From Methanoculleus frigidifontis (lineage in GTDB: Archaea > Halobacteriota > Methanomicrobia > Methanomicrobiales > Methanoculleaceae), in NCBI RefSeq assembly GCF_030464345.1, contig NZ_VCYH01000007.1:62001-126000 (forward strand): a DNA stretch of 64,000 nucleotides, in the 5' to 3' direction. Below are positions 1 to 8,960 of the stretch, piece after piece (position 1 is the first letter of the stretch; every line of letters starts with the position of its first letter). Position numbers and translations under genes: made by a program. Below the pieces are notes generated by a model. That model worked only from the letters and a program-made list of their open reading frames with translations. It was not told the DNA's origin and did not search any database.

Positions 1-603
1 GCGTATCCGGGTGAGGAGATAGGGGAAGAGCAGCACGATCCCCATCACCACCCAGATGGTGCCGAAGGTATTGAGGAGTATTTCACGTCCTGGATCGTAA
101 AACCGCAGTTCAGCAAGGGTAGTCCTGTCCCAGACAACCTCGATCGTCTCGTTCTTTGTCATCTGCACCGCTCCGCCGGGGCTGATCATGCCGAGCAGCG
201 GGTTTCTGACGTCAAGGCCGGGAGGGAGCGTGACGGTGACGGCATATGGCTGGCTGAAGAACGCCTGCAGGTGGTTGTCCCGGATAAGTCCCTGGTAGGA
301 GACGGTATAGTTCCCCTCCGGAAAGGTGATGGTGCCTGCATCGGCCTGCTGGAAGTCGACGGCGCCATCCTCGCCGGTCACCGAGACGTCCTCGACCTGG
401 AGTGGAACGCGTTCGCCGAGCGTCCCGAAGCCCCAGAACGCATACTCATCTCCTGAGGTCTCAACGGTCGCACGGTATGCGGTTCCGTTCTCCAGCACCC
501 GGTACTCCGCAGAGAGGGCGCCGGCCGGAGCGGCCAGGATTATAAGTGCAATGCAGAGAGCAAGGACTGCAGATCTGCATCGATCTCGAGGGGAGGTTCG
601 CAC
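1..603 (-). CDS. Secreted/membrane-anchored hypothetical protein (C-terminus cut by window)
   Basis: The reverse frame is open from a GTG at 603 to the window edge, giving 201 residues without a stop. It begins with a typical signal peptide: basic residues (MRTSPRDRCR), a hydrophobic core (AVLALCIALIILAAP) and an AGALSA cleavage region. A long polar, beta-type extracellular stretch follows. A membrane segment lies near residues 180-197 (FGTIWVVMGIVLLFPYLL), after which a basic LTRIR suggests a cytosolic tail. The start lies inside the 3' end of the threonine synthase gene, so the two are probably co-transcribed. The ribosome binding site is weak (GGTG), so the start is uncertain. I do not recognise the family; it may be an archaeal envelope protein. 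Confidence 0.75.
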   Translation of the reverse strand, partial: MRTSPRDRCRSAVLALCIALIILAAPAGALSAEYRVLENGTAYRATVETSGDEYAFWGFGTLGERVPLQVEDVSVTGEDGAVDFQQADAGTITFPEGNYTVSYQGLIRDNHLQAFFSQPYAVTVTLPPGLDVRNPLLGMISPGGAVQMTKNETIEVVWDRTTLAELRFYDPGREILLNTFGTIWVVMGIVLLFPYLLTRIR

Positions 604-1748
604 TGTTTCACCACGGTTTCAGGGTCTTTCAGCAGGTGCCCGGTGACCACGCAGACGATCCGCTCGTCACGGTCGATGATGCCGCTCTCGACCAGTTTGC
701 GCACGCCTGCAACCGATGCCGCCGACGCCGGCTCGACACCGATTCCTTCTTTGCGTGCGAGGTCGCGCTGCATGGCGAGGATCTCTTCGTCCGTCACCGA
801 TGCCGCCGCGCCACCGGTCTGGCGGATGGCCGGGAGCGCTTTTTCAGCGTTGACGGGAGCGCCTATCCTGATGGCGGTTGCGACGGTCTCGGGGTTTTGT
901 TCCGGGATCAGTTCGGCGAGGTTCTGCTCGATGGCGTTCACGACCGGGCGCGACCCTTCTGCCTGGATGCCGGTCATCATGGGAAGATGGTCGATGAACC
1001 CGAGGCCGACGAGTTCCTGCAGGCCCTTGTGGACGGCTGAGATGTTTCCGGCGTTGCCGACGGGCAGCACCATGCGGTCGGGAACATTCCCGTGGAGCTG
1101 GTCGATCACCTCGAACCCGATCGTCTTCTGGCCTTCAAGCCGGAACGGGTTGACCGAGTTTAAGAGATACAGCCCGTGCGAGATGCAGAGGTCGTGCACC
1201 ATCTCGAGAGCACGGTCGAAGTTGCCGCGGATGGAGATGACCCGGCCGCCGTGCATCAGCGCCTGGGCGACTTTGCCGAGCGCCACCTTCCCGGCGGGGA
1301 GGAGCACGACGGCGGGGATTCCGGCCTTCGCGGCGTAGGCCGCAAGGCTCGCGGAGGTATTGCCGGTGCTGGCGCAGGCGACGCTGGTCTTGCCGAGCTG
1401 CAGCGCCATGCTGACGCCGACGGTCATGCCCCGGTCTTTGAACGATCCGGTCGGGTTCATGCCTTCGTGCTTGGCATAGAGTTCGGAGAGCCCCATCTCC
1501 TCGCCGAGACGCTTGAGGTGGTACAGCGGCGTCCCGCCCTCGTGGAGCGTGACCGGGTCACCCCTGACCGGGAGGAGTTCGCGGTACCGCCATACGGAGA
1601 GAGGCCGCCGGTTCCACTCCTCTCTGCTCACGCTGATGGTATCGATGTCGTAGGAGACGGCCAGCAGGTGGCCGCATCGCTCGCAGGTATAAATGATCTG
1701 GTCGGGTGCATATTCTGCATCACAGTGAACGCAGACGAGACGGTACAT
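540..1748 (-). CDS. thrC: Threonine synthase
   Basis: PLP-dependent enzyme converting O-phosphohomoserine to threonine, the last step of threonine synthesis. The 402-residue product begins with a zinc-ribbon-like CVHC...CERCG (residues 6-26), common in archaeal ThrC. The PLP lysine is K104 in TGSFKDRGM, and the phosphate-binding and substrate motifs of the fold-type II family follow (STGNTSAS, PVGNAGN). Length matches the family. The open frame extends upstream, but that part is arginine/proline-rich shadow sequence, so the ATG at 1748 before the zinc ribbon is the sensible start. Its 3' end overlaps the signal-peptide protein downstream. Confidence 0.95.
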   Translation of the reverse strand: MYRLVCVHCDAEYAPDQIIYTCERCGHLLAVSYDIDTISVSREEWNRRPLSVWRYRELLPVRGDPVTLHEGGTPLYHLKRLGEEMGLSELYAKHEGMNPTGSFKDRGMTVGVSMALQLGKTSVACASTGNTSASLAAYAAKAGIPAVVLLPAGKVALGKVAQALMHGGRVISIRGNFDRALEMVHDLCISHGLYLLNSVNPFRLEGQKTIGFEVIDQLHGNVPDRMVLPVGNAGNISAVHKGLQELVGLGFIDHLPMMTGIQAEGSRPVVNAIEQNLAELIPEQNPETVATAIRIGAPVNAEKALPAIRQTGGAAASVTDEEILAMQRDLARKEGIGVEPASAASVAGVRKLVESGIIDRDERIVCVVTGHLLKDPETVVKQCEPPLEIDADLQSLLSALHL

Positions 1749-1819
1749 AGAGAAATGTTGTGCGCAGGGATACGTATAGATATGGGCGCCGGTGTGTGCC
1801 CGTCTGTATCTAATGCTGA

Positions 1820-2575
1820 TCAGGCGGTTTCCCGCTCCCCGCCGTACCGGACGCGTGCGGCGGCCAGGAAGAGCAGCCACAGGAGCATGAGCCCTGCGGC
1901 GGCGGTGAGTGTCAGGTGTTCGGGCCGGACGAGATCCAGCAGCCCTGCAGCGATCGTCGCCGCCACGGTCAGGGCAAGGAGGACGGTAAATGCTCCCGGC
2001 CTGATATCGAAGTTGCTCGAGGTGCGGATCGTCCCGCAGGCACGCACGCGGCTGAAGGGGTAGAGCCAGGCGACGCCGGACGGGGTGCAGGTATCCTCCA
2101 TAAGGTGGAAGAAACACCCGCAGAAGAACGCGATGCCGAAGGCGGGCAGCACCGGGAGCGGCTCCCACCCGACGTACGCGAAGAGCGCCCAGATGTAGGC
2201 GAGCAGTATGCCGGTGGTCAGGCAGATCCCGGTGATCGAATGGAGCAGGCCGCGGTGCTGGTGCCGGTAGCGCTTCCCGAAGATCGCCAGAAAAACCAGC
2301 GATAGCGGGTAGTAGATGAGATACCTGATGGTATACCCGAAGATCGGGAGAACGATGGCTGCAGTGTTGATGATCAGGCCGCGGACGCCCGAAACCCCGT
2401 GTATGCGGCTGTGAAAGATGGCGGCATCCTCAGCATCGGCGTCCGGAGCGAGAGCCCCGATGAATGCCCCGAGCAGGCTGACGAGGGTCAGCTCGATTCC
2501 AAGCGTCGGCACCTGGGGCACCAGGAGAACCCCGGCCGAGAAGAGGCTGATGCGTACATGTTCGACCCCCCGCAT
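1820..2575 (-). CDS. Membrane-bound metal-dependent hydrolase (YdjM/DUF457-like)
   Basis: A 251-residue polytopic membrane protein with about six hydrophobic segments. It carries the histidine/aspartate motifs of the YdjM/DUF457 family: LAPDADAEDA near residue 42, the central HQHRGLLHS (about 105-113), and HLMEDTCTPSGVAWLYPF near 165. These are the presumed metal ligands. The substrate of the family is not known; it is often described as LexA-regulated membrane hydrolase in bacteria, but nothing here points to DNA-damage control. The gene begins 9 nt after the nitrilase-family gene, so it is probably the distal gene of that operon. Confidence 0.85.
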   Translation of the reverse strand: MRGVEHVRISLFSAGVLLVPQVPTLGIELTLVSLLGAFIGALAPDADAEDAAIFHSRIHGVSGVRGLIINTAAIVLPIFGYTIRYLIYYPLSLVFLAIFGKRYRHQHRGLLHSITGICLTTGILLAYIWALFAYVGWEPLPVLPAFGIAFFCGCFFHLMEDTCTPSGVAWLYPFSRVRACGTIRTSSNFDIRPGAFTVLLALTVAATIAAGLLDLVRPEHLTLTAAAGLMLLWLLFLAAARVRYGGERETA

Positions 2576-2583
2576 AGATCTCT

Positions 2584-3381
2584 CTATTTATTGACGAGCA
2601 ATCTGTGATAAAGGTCACTTTTGCGGTCTTTGAGGGCCGGGATGCGACTGCGTGCCGCCCGGATCCGGTCCCGGTCGAGCTCGGTGAAGATCAGCCTCTC
2701 GTTCGTATCGCCGCGTGCAATGATAGAGCCGTCCGGATCAGCCGCGATAGATCCCCCGCAGGGCAGATCGGGTTCCTCTCCGCCGGCGGCGTTGATCCCG
2801 AGCACGTAACACTGGTTCTCGAGCGCTCTCGCCGTGACGAAGAGTTCGAAGTGCCGGAGCCTGCTGCACGGCCAGGCCGACGGGACGAGGATGCAGTCCG
2901 CTCCTGCATCTGCGTAGATCCGGAAGAGTTCGGGGAACCGCAGGTCGTAGCATACGGCAATGCCGAAGGTCATCCCGTCCACCGTGAACGTGGCGGTCTC
3001 CTCGCCCGGCGTACAGGAGCGGTCCTCCCCGCCGGGAGAGAAGAGGTGGATCTTTGCATACGTGGCAACGACCGTGCCTGCATCATCGATCGCGACGGCG
3101 GTGTTGCGGGGTTTTCCGCCCGTATGCTCCAGGAACGAGCCCAGAACGGCGATACCGTGATCGCGCGCCGTCCGGCGAAGAGCGGAGACGGTCGGCCCTT
3201 CCAGTCCTTCTCCGCTCCCTGACGGCACGTGCGGCGACCATCCGGTGGTGAACTGCTCCGGGAAGCAGACAAGCGCCGCTCCCGCGTCGGCGGCCCTGCC
3301 GGCAAGCACGTCCGCCCGGTGCAGGTTCTCGGCCGGTCTGTGGCCGAGGCCTGCCATCTGGGCGATGCCGATCGTCGTCAT
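2584..3381 (-). CDS. Carbon-nitrogen hydrolase (nitrilase superfamily, omega-amidase-like)
   Basis: Soluble cytosolic amidase of 265 residues. The catalytic triad of the nitrilase superfamily is complete: E42 in FPEQFTTGW, K110 in YAKIHLF and C144 in AVCYDLRFPELFR. The DLRFPELFR context is typical of the omega-amidase/Nit2-like branch, which hydrolyses dicarboxylic acid monoamides, but the real substrate cannot be read from the sequence. The start codon overlaps the stop of the small membrane protein upstream by 4 nt, so the marC, small-protein, amidase and YdjM-like genes form one minus-strand run. Confidence 0.9.
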   Translation of the reverse strand: MTTIGIAQMAGLGHRPAENLHRADVLAGRAADAGAALVCFPEQFTTGWSPHVPSGSGEGLEGPTVSALRRTARDHGIAVLGSFLEHTGGKPRNTAVAIDDAGTVVATYAKIHLFSPGGEDRSCTPGEETATFTVDGMTFGIAVCYDLRFPELFRIYADAGADCILVPSAWPCSRLRHFELFVTARALENQCYVLGINAAGGEEPDLPCGGSIAADPDGSIIARGDTNERLIFTELDRDRIRAARSRIPALKDRKSDLYHRLLVNK

Positions 3382-3587
3382 CGCTGTACCGGGGTTTTTT
3401 CGGACTCCCTGCTCCCCAGGATCAGGGCGATTGCCCCGATGACGACGAGGCCTGCCAGCACGACCATGATGTACTGTGCAAAGGGTATGGATATCTGGAA
3501 GATCATCGCTCCGATGATGATACCCCCGGCGATGATGCTGAGACTGGTGAGTATTGCCCCCTGTGTTGTCAGATCTGATGTATCCAT
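3378..3587 (-). CDS. Small two-TM membrane protein, unknown function
   Basis: A 69-residue protein with two hydrophobic segments (ILTSLSIIAGGIIIGAMIFQ and IMVVLAGLVVIGAIALIL) joined by a short loop. A longer frame runs upstream, but the ATG at 3587 is preceded by a strong GGAGGATAAC ribosome binding site that straddles the marC stop codon, which fixes the start. It lies between marC and the amidase gene with almost no spacing, so all three are translated from one message. No family is recognised. It could be a small partner of MarC or simply a conserved orphan membrane peptide. Confidence 0.7.
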   Translation of the reverse strand: MDTSDLTTQGAILTSLSIIAGGIIIGAMIFQISIPFAQYIMVVLAGLVVIGAIALILGSRESEKTPVQR

Positions 3588-3591
3588 GGTG

Positions 3592-4242
3592 TTATCCTCC
3601 TTTGAGCAGCGGGAAGGCTGTCTGGATGCCGAGTATGACGAACTGGACTGCAATCGCAATAAGCAGCATGCCCATCAGCCGGTTGATCGCCCTGTACTCC
3701 CGCTGCCCGATGTGTTTGGTAATGGAGTCGGCGTTCTTCATCATGTAGTACGTGATGAGAACCGATACGATGACGGAGAAAGGCACGATGAGCAGTGCGA
3801 GGGGGTTTGCGGCCATCGCTTCGTTCATCAGGACAATTGCGGTGGTGATGGCGCCGGGCCCCGTGATCATGGGGATGGCCAGCGGCATGACGGCGATGTC
3901 GTCCGCCTCCTGCCCTTCGTACTTCTCGGTTGCCGTCATCTTGGTACGGGATGTTTTGGCATAGACCATCTCCATCCCGATGCCGAAGAGCAGCAGCCCT
4001 CCGGCAATCCTGAACGCCTCGATGGTAATGCCGAAGAGTTGCAGGATCCAGCCCCCTGCGATGGTGAATACGAGGAGAACGATCAGGGCGAACCTGCTCG
4101 ATTCCCATGCAATCCGGATTCTGCTCTCCCGGTCCATCGTATCGGTGAGTGAGACGTAGATCAGCGTGGCGGTGAGTGGATTGATGACGATGATCATCGA
4201 AGAAAAGCTTAAGAGCACAAAGCTCAGCAGATCATCCGCCAT
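3592..4242 (-). CDS. MarC family integral membrane protein
   Basis: A 216-residue polytopic membrane protein of the MarC (UPF0056) family. Six hydrophobic helices are visible, with family motifs INPLTATLIYVSLT near the N-terminus and PLAIPMITGPGAI in the second half. The molecular role is unknown; the old link of MarC to multiple antibiotic resistance was not upheld. The ATG at 4242 sits about 26 nt from the centre of a TATA-like element and has no ribosome binding site, so the message may be leaderless. First gene of the four-gene minus-strand run. Confidence 0.9.
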   Translation of the reverse strand: MADDLLSFVLLSFSSMIIVINPLTATLIYVSLTDTMDRESRIRIAWESSRFALIVLLVFTIAGGWILQLFGITIEAFRIAGGLLLFGIGMEMVYAKTSRTKMTATEKYEGQEADDIAVMPLAIPMITGPGAITTAIVLMNEAMAANPLALLIVPFSVIVSVLITYYMMKNADSITKHIGQREYRAINRLMGMLLIAIAVQFVILGIQTAFPLLKGG

Positions 4243-4586
4243 TATCCATACGTGCGGCAGATTTTGATAAAGGGTTTTTGGTTCCGCGAGGTCTCCTGCG
4301 GGAAAAACTGGGTGTCGGCGCAGCTCCCCGCCCGAATGCAGCGGCGTGCCGCATCTCTGCCTCCTGCCCCCTCTCCCCCGCATGCGATTGCTCCTGCGGT
4401 CACCGGATCGGGGGCGGCCGGAGAGGTACGGCTTCTCGCTTCACATACCGTCAATCGGACTGAGGAATCTCCCGTACCGTGAACAGACTCCGAGAGGTGT
4501 GATTGGTGCGGTGAGCAGGGACGTATATTCCCGGTCGGGATGAAAAATAGTGGAAACGTCCCGCCGGAGCGGGACTGACGATGCGC
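4243..4586. other. Intergenic region between ndk and marC
   Basis: A 344-bp gap. It holds the marC promoter at its left end. The rest is GC-rich, pyrimidine-biased sequence in which the short open frames lack ribosome binding sites and coding character. In many archaea infB follows ndk, but it is not present here. Confidence 0.6.
4261..4271 (-). promoter_or_regulatory. TATA box of the marC operon
   Basis: On the minus strand this reads TTTATCAAAAT. Archaeal TATA boxes are centred about 26-27 nt before the transcription start, which puts the start at or next to the marC ATG (4242). This fits leaderless initiation and the missing ribosome binding site. Confidence 0.5.
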
Positions 4587-5036
4587 TTACTCGTAGAGTA
4601 CGCTCTCGTCGATCCGGGTATAGTCGACCAGCTCGGCGGGGGTGAAGTGGATGCCGATCTCGCGGTCGGCGCTTGCCGGCGAGTCGGATGCGTGGATCAC
4701 GTTCCGTCCGATATCCAGTGCGAGATCGCCGCGGATGGAGCCGGGCGCCGCCTCGGCGGGGTTCGTAGCGCCGACGATCGTGCGGACGATCGGCACCACG
4801 TTCCTGCCCTCCCAGACCATCAGGAAGCAGGGTCCGCTCATGATGTACTGCTTCAGGCCCGGAAAGAAGGGCTTTTCGAGGTGTTCGCGGTACTGGTCGG
4901 TGACGCGCTCCTCGGGGAGGAGCTCGAGCTTGGCGCCGACCATCTTGAGGCCTTTTGCCTCAAAGCGGGAGACGATATCTCCGACGAGGCCGCGCTGCAC
5001 GCCGTCGGGTTTCACCATGACGAAGGTGCGATCCAT
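4587..5036 (-). CDS. ndk: Nucleoside diphosphate kinase
   Basis: Transfers the gamma phosphate of ATP to NDPs through a phospho-histidine. The 149-residue product matches the family length and carries the active-site motif NVIHASDSP with H115 as the phosphorylated residue, plus the N-terminal [13 protein letters not shown]. An AGGAGTGA ribosome binding site about 8 nt before the ATG supports the start. It is the last gene of the conserved archaeal operon L7Ae-S28e-L24e-NDK. Confidence 0.97.
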   Translation of the reverse strand: MDRTFVMVKPDGVQRGLVGDIVSRFEAKGLKMVGAKLELLPEERVTDQYREHLEKPFFPGLKQYIMSGPCFLMVWEGRNVVPIVRTIVGATNPAEAAPGSIRGDLALDIGRNVIHASDSPASADREIGIHFTPAELVDYTRIDESVLYE

Positions 5037-5043
5037 CGCAGGG

Positions 5044-5235
5044 TCACTCCTTTCCGCGTGCCTTGCGGCCTGCTGCTGTCCACTCTACCCGGCGGGGCAC
5101 CCTGCGGAGCGAGTAATTGCTCTGGCACTTGGCGCTGCAGAAGTAGAAGATCGTCCCGTCCCGGCGGACGTACATCTTGCCGGTGCCGGGTTCGAGCTGC
5201 TCGCCGCAGAAACTGCAGACATACGTTTCAACCAT
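5044..5235 (-). CDS. rpl24e: Ribosomal protein L24e
   Basis: Zinc-binding protein of the 50S subunit, 63 residues. Two cysteine pairs (CSFCG near residue 7 and CSAKC near 33) form the zinc site. The start was set at ATG 5235 because a GGTGA sequence lies 5 nt upstream; a GTG at 5244 overlapping the S28e stop is the alternative. It sits between S28e and NDK as in other euryarchaea. Confidence 0.93.
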   Translation of the reverse strand: MVETYVCSFCGEQLEPGTGKMYVRRDGTIFYFCSAKCQSNYSLRRVPRRVEWTAAGRKARGKE

Positions 5236-5240
5236 TCTCT

Positions 5241-5450
5241 TCACCGCCTCGAGAGTTTCTTGGCTTCGCGCTCGGTCTCGAGCAGCGAAAGGATGTCGCC
5301 TTCCCGGATCGGGCCGACCGTGTTGCGGGTGATGATACGCCCTTTATTCGGCCCGTCGAGGATGCGGCACTTCACCTGCTGTGCCTCACCGTGCATCCCG
5401 GTGATGCCGATGACCTCGATCACTTCTGCGGGCGTTCCGTCGATTGCCAT
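5241..5450 (-). CDS. rps28e: Ribosomal protein S28e
   Basis: Small 30S protein with an OB-like fold, 69 residues. It shows the family signature [27 protein letters not shown] and ends in [14 protein letters not shown], the usual basic tail. The start has a GAGGT ribosome binding site. It is separated from L7Ae by 11 nt and touches L24e, in the conserved operon order. Confidence 0.97.
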   Translation of the reverse strand: MAIDGTPAEVIEVIGITGMHGEAQQVKCRILDGPNKGRIITRNTVGPIREGDILSLLETEREAKKLSRR

Positions 5451-5461
5451 AGTAAACTACC

Positions 5462-5830
5462 TCACTCTCTCAGTGCGCTGACCTGCTTGGCAATCTCTTC
5501 AACGAGTTCCTTTGCCTTGCCGGGTTTCACGATTGCAGCAGCCGCGGAACCGACGTCGAGGCCGCTGGCAGCGCCGATGTCGTTCTGCTTGCTGATGTAG
5601 ATGTAGGGGATCTGCTTCTCGTCGCAGAGCGGCGGCAGGTGCATCACAATCTCTTCGGGCTCAACGTCTGCGCCGATGAGAACCAGCTGGGCAACGCTGC
5701 GCTCGATTGCCTTGGTGGCCTCGTTGGAGCCCTTCTTGACCTTGCCGGTATCTCTGGCGATCTCGAGGGCTTCGAGTGCTTTATTCTGGATCTCATCGGG
5801 AATCTCGAATTTCACGTATACTTTTGCCAT
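5462..5830 (-). CDS. rpl7ae: Ribosomal protein L7Ae
   Basis: Kink-turn RNA-binding protein of the 50S subunit. In archaea it is also a subunit of C/D and H/ACA guide RNPs and of RNase P. The 122-residue product is the family length and shows [26 protein letters not shown] and the [15 protein letters not shown] core. A GAGGTGA ribosome binding site lies 4 nt before the ATG. First gene of the ribosomal/ndk operon. Confidence 0.97.
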   Translation of the reverse strand: MAKVYVKFEIPDEIQNKALEALEIARDTGKVKKGSNEATKAIERSVAQLVLIGADVEPEEIVMHLPPLCDEKQIPYIYISKQNDIGAASGLDVGSAAAAIVKPGKAKELVEEIAKQVSALRE

Positions 5831-5992
5831 AACTCACCTCATTCAGGAGCGTAACTCTCCGTCATCATTCATCAGCTGATGATCGAATGTAGCTGTATTA
5901 TTTCAATGAGAAGAGGGATAAAGGTTTGTTATTGCCCGCATCCACGGGCACCGGAATTTCGCATGCACGCTTCCGGGACGGCGGCAGCCCCG

Positions 5993-7996
5993 TCAGATGA
6001 CGAGCCGGTAGATGCTGACGCCCTGCTCGTCGTAGATCTTTTCGAGTCCCTCGTCCGGAAGAGAGACCTGATACTTCTCCCGCTCGGCATCGCCCACGTA
6101 GAGCAGCGTTGCGTTGTACTTTCGCATCAGCTCCGTCGCACGCGCGGGCTGCTCGTATATCGCCCTGACGTCCCCGGTCCGTTCATTGATGACCGCCCAG
6201 TCGTTGCGCCACATATACTCATGGAAGGGCATGCCGATGATCGTCGGAATCCCGGTGAACGAGGATATGCGCGAGTAGTAGGTGTAGTCTCCGCCTTCGG
6301 CCTCGACGATCTGCACGGCCCCGTCAAGCCCGCGCAGATATGCCACCGCCGCCGCGTCTCCGGGATGCGCCTCGTCGAGATAGGCGAGGCCGTCGAGCGT
6401 GTGGGAGCCGTAGCCGAAGTCGACGTTGATCGCGAACGGGGCGGCGAGCAGGAGCACCACGGCGATCGCCGGGATTGCCCGCCGCGAGCGCTCCGAAATC
6501 CTGTCCATGATTCCCGACGCATCCAGCCACCCGGCGACGATGGCGAAGCTCGCGGTGCCCATCAGGATCCAGGCCGGGATATAGAACTTGAAGATCGTGT
6601 TCATCCGGAAGTAGGTCTCGCCCATGTTGTCCTTGAGGTAGAGGATCTCGGTGATGAGGACGATTGCAAGACCGAGAACGGCGAGCACCTCCGTGACCGA
6701 GTGCCGGCGGCGGGCGATGAGGTACGTCAGCGGGACCGCGGCGATGGCGGCAGCGGTGTAGCCTACGAGCAGGATCGGCACCGCGGCGAGGAGCAGGTAG
6801 AGCGGCTTTTTGAAGATGTCGCGGACGCAGTAGGCGATCAGAACGGCAAGGAAGAAGCCGTGGACGAGGAGAAACTCGGACGGCACGGACGGCGTCTGCA
6901 CAATCCCGATTCCGCCTATCCCGGCGCTCTGCAGCTGCAGGTAGTAGGGAAGGTAGAGCGCCACCGCGAGCGGCGGGACGGCGGCGAGCAGCATCCACGG
7001 CCGCTCCGCACCGAAGGGATCGCCGCGGTAGCGCCACAGGATGAGCAGGCCGAAGACGACGGTGATCGGTGCGTAGATCAGCACGTCCCATGTGTTGATC
7101 CCGGGCATCGAACCGAGGCTCACCGCCGCAAGGCCGCAGACGAGCCATCTCCCCCTCGCCGCAAGATCGCCCCACCGGAGGAGCGCGAAGACCAGGATAA
7201 AGAGCAGGAAGATCTGGTTGAAGATCCCGATGACGTGGGGATGCGTGTCGCCCCAGAGCATCGAGAAGATCGGGTACTCGTTGATGGTGTTCGTGATCGT
7301 CCGCGTGCTCTGCCAGAGAACGTCGAACCAGGTGCTGCCGATCAGGATCTGGTAGATCGCGGAGGGGTTCGGGATGAGGAGGACCAGAAGCGGAAGCCAC
7401 CGGTGCCGCTCCAGGATCAGGTGCCCGAGCGCGTAGAGGGAGACGGCGGCAAGACCGAAGACCGTCGGGAGGATGAGGTTGAAGGTCACCGGCGACGGGA
7501 CGGCGGTGACGATGCCGAATGCCCCGAAGATCCAGTAGCCGAGATAGTAATACATGCTCAAGGAGCCGCCCGAAAACCATGGGTCGAGCGGCGGCACCGT
7601 CGGATCGCGCATGATCGACGCGAGGAAGGCGTGGTCCATGAACTTCTCGGCGTACGAGATGGTCGGGTTGATGTAGCGCACCTCGAGCATGAAGAGGAAC
7701 GGGATCAGAAAGACGAGATCCCACATCGCACCGCTCTTCAGCCGTTCCCGCGTATAAAATCCCCTGTAGCCGCCGTGCCCGAGCATTGCTGCGAAGGGGG
7801 CGAGGGCGAGCCATACCGGGAGGTGGGCAAGACCCAGGTACCAGGACGCGGCGCTGAAGAGCAGGATCGCCGCCGGGTACGCGGCGGCGGGCGCCAGGCG
7901 CCCGAACGTGCGGTCGAGGGCCGGCCATATCGCGAGCTGGAGGGTTTTTACCCCGATCAACCAGGCCAGGACAAACAGAATCTGCGCGTCACTCAC
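5993..7996 (-). CDS. DUF2298 (Chlor_Arch_YYY) large membrane protein
   Basis: A 667-residue protein with more than twelve hydrophobic segments. The N-terminal half carries the family signature EVRYINPTI...EKFMDHAFLASIMR and the PPLDPWFSGGSLSMYYYLGYW motif, followed by GDTHPHVIGIFNQ, resembling the acidic loop of GT-C glycosyltransferases. The C-terminal region is a soluble alpha/beta domain. The GTG at 7996 is chosen because a GGAGGAG ribosome binding site lies 7 nt upstream and it overlaps the end of the preceding gene. Role unknown; the operon of glycosyltransferase and flippase-like genes suggests surface glycan or lipid-linked sugar work. Confidence 0.85.
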   Translation of the reverse strand: MSDAQILFVLAWLIGVKTLQLAIWPALDRTFGRLAPAAAYPAAILLFSAASWYLGLAHLPVWLALAPFAAMLGHGGYRGFYTRERLKSGAMWDLVFLIPFLFMLEVRYINPTISYAEKFMDHAFLASIMRDPTVPPLDPWFSGGSLSMYYYLGYWIFGAFGIVTAVPSPVTFNLILPTVFGLAAVSLYALGHLILERHRWLPLLVLLIPNPSAIYQILIGSTWFDVLWQSTRTITNTINEYPIFSMLWGDTHPHVIGIFNQIFLLFILVFALLRWGDLAARGRWLVCGLAAVSLGSMPGINTWDVLIYAPITVVFGLLILWRYRGDPFGAERPWMLLAAVPPLAVALYLPYYLQLQSAGIGGIGIVQTPSVPSEFLLVHGFFLAVLIAYCVRDIFKKPLYLLLAAVPILLVGYTAAAIAAVPLTYLIARRRHSVTEVLAVLGLAIVLITEILYLKDNMGETYFRMNTIFKFYIPAWILMGTASFAIVAGWLDASGIMDRISERSRRAIPAIAVVLLLAAPFAINVDFGYGSHTLDGLAYLDEAHPGDAAAVAYLRGLDGAVQIVEAEGGDYTYYSRISSFTGIPTIIGMPFHEYMWRNDWAVINERTGDVRAIYEQPARATELMRKYNATLLYVGDAEREKYQVSLPDEGLEKIYDEQGVSIYRLVI

Positions 7997-8960
7997 CGAA
8001 TGACTCCTCCACGGTGATCTCTTTGTGGAATGCCCTGCGCATGAGGGCCACCGACCAGTCGCCGAAGTAGTAGATGGATGCAACACCGCCGACCAGTGTG
8101 ACCATGTTCTTGATCAGGTGGTCGACGACCGCAATCAGGGTCGCCGTTGCGGCCGCTGTTCCCGCAAGTTCGAAGGTGAGGGCGAGCGCGAGCTCGTAGG
8201 TGCCGACACCGCCGGGTGTGAGAGGGACGGCCTTGACCAGGTTCCCGACGACGATGGCGAGCACGATCACCGCAAAGGGGATGGTCTCCTGAAACATCAG
8301 CACGACGGCAACGCAGACCAGAACGTCGATGATCCAGATGAGGAGGGACGATATGCTGAGCACGGCGAGCGCTCTGGGGTGAAGCGACGCCGTCCGCACC
8401 TCGTCGAGCATCCGCAGGAGTATCCCGAGGTACTTGTTCTCGGAGCTGAGCCTGCCGGAGAAGAGGAGGAAGGCGAAAAATGCCCCTCCCACCGCGATCG
8501 GCAGCACAATGACGGTGATGAACCAGTCCGGCACGTTGAGGACGAACGGCAGTGCAAGCAGGCCGAGAACCGCCACCATCAGGACGTCGAAGATCCGCTC
8601 CACCACAATGGAGGAGAAGCCCTGCGAGTAGGTTGCATCGTCCTCGTGCTTGAGGATCAGCATCCGCACGAGGTCGCCGAGGCGCGCCGGAACCACAAGG
8701 TTCGCCGTCTGCGAGACAAAGATACAGGCGGTCGAGAACCCGAGGGTTTCATCGATATTGAGCCCCTGCAGAATGTAGCGGTATCGCGCTCCGCGCAGAA
8801 CCCAGGCGGCCAGGCAGACGATGATGGCGAGGAAGAGGTAGGGGAGGACGATATGCTCGAGGGTGAGGAGGAGGTCGTCCCAGACCCGGTAGAACATGTA
8901 GGCGAGAATGCCGACTGCAATCAGGGTGGGGAGGACTATCGCGCTAATTCTTTTCAGCAT
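7989..8960 (-). CDS. Flippase-like/LPG-synthase-type membrane protein (UPF0104, AglD C-terminal type)
   Basis: A 323-residue protein with seven to eight membrane helices. It carries the family pattern GARYRYILQG...ANLVVPARLGDLVRMLIL in the first half and VPLTPGGVGTYELALA in the second, both typical of the lysylphosphatidylglycerol synthase transmembrane superfamily. Related archaeal proteins occur as the C-terminal part of AglD or next to dolichyl-phosphate glycosyltransferases. The start (ATG 8960) overlaps the 3' end of the GT2 gene, which encodes the matching catalytic half; the two may act as a split AglD. Confidence 0.85.
   Translation of the reverse strand: MLKRISAIVLPTLIAVGILAYMFYRVWDDLLLTLEHIVLPYLFLAIIVCLAAWVLRGARYRYILQGLNIDETLGFSTACIFVSQTANLVVPARLGDLVRMLILKHEDDATYSQGFSSIVVERIFDVLMVAVLGLLALPFVLNVPDWFITVIVLPIAVGGAFFAFLLFSGRLSSENKYLGILLRMLDEVRTASLHPRALAVLSISSLLIWIIDVLVCVAVVLMFQETIPFAVIVLAIVVGNLVKAVPLTPGGVGTYELALALTFELAGTAAATATLIAVVDHLIKNMVTLVGGVASIYYFGDWSVALMRRAFHKEITVEESFGE

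Noticed and set aside
5879-8017. 712-codon open frame antisense to the DUF2298 gene
   Set aside because: It is the mirror of a gene with clear membrane-protein features; the product is full of Asp, Arg, Glu and His in shadow pattern.
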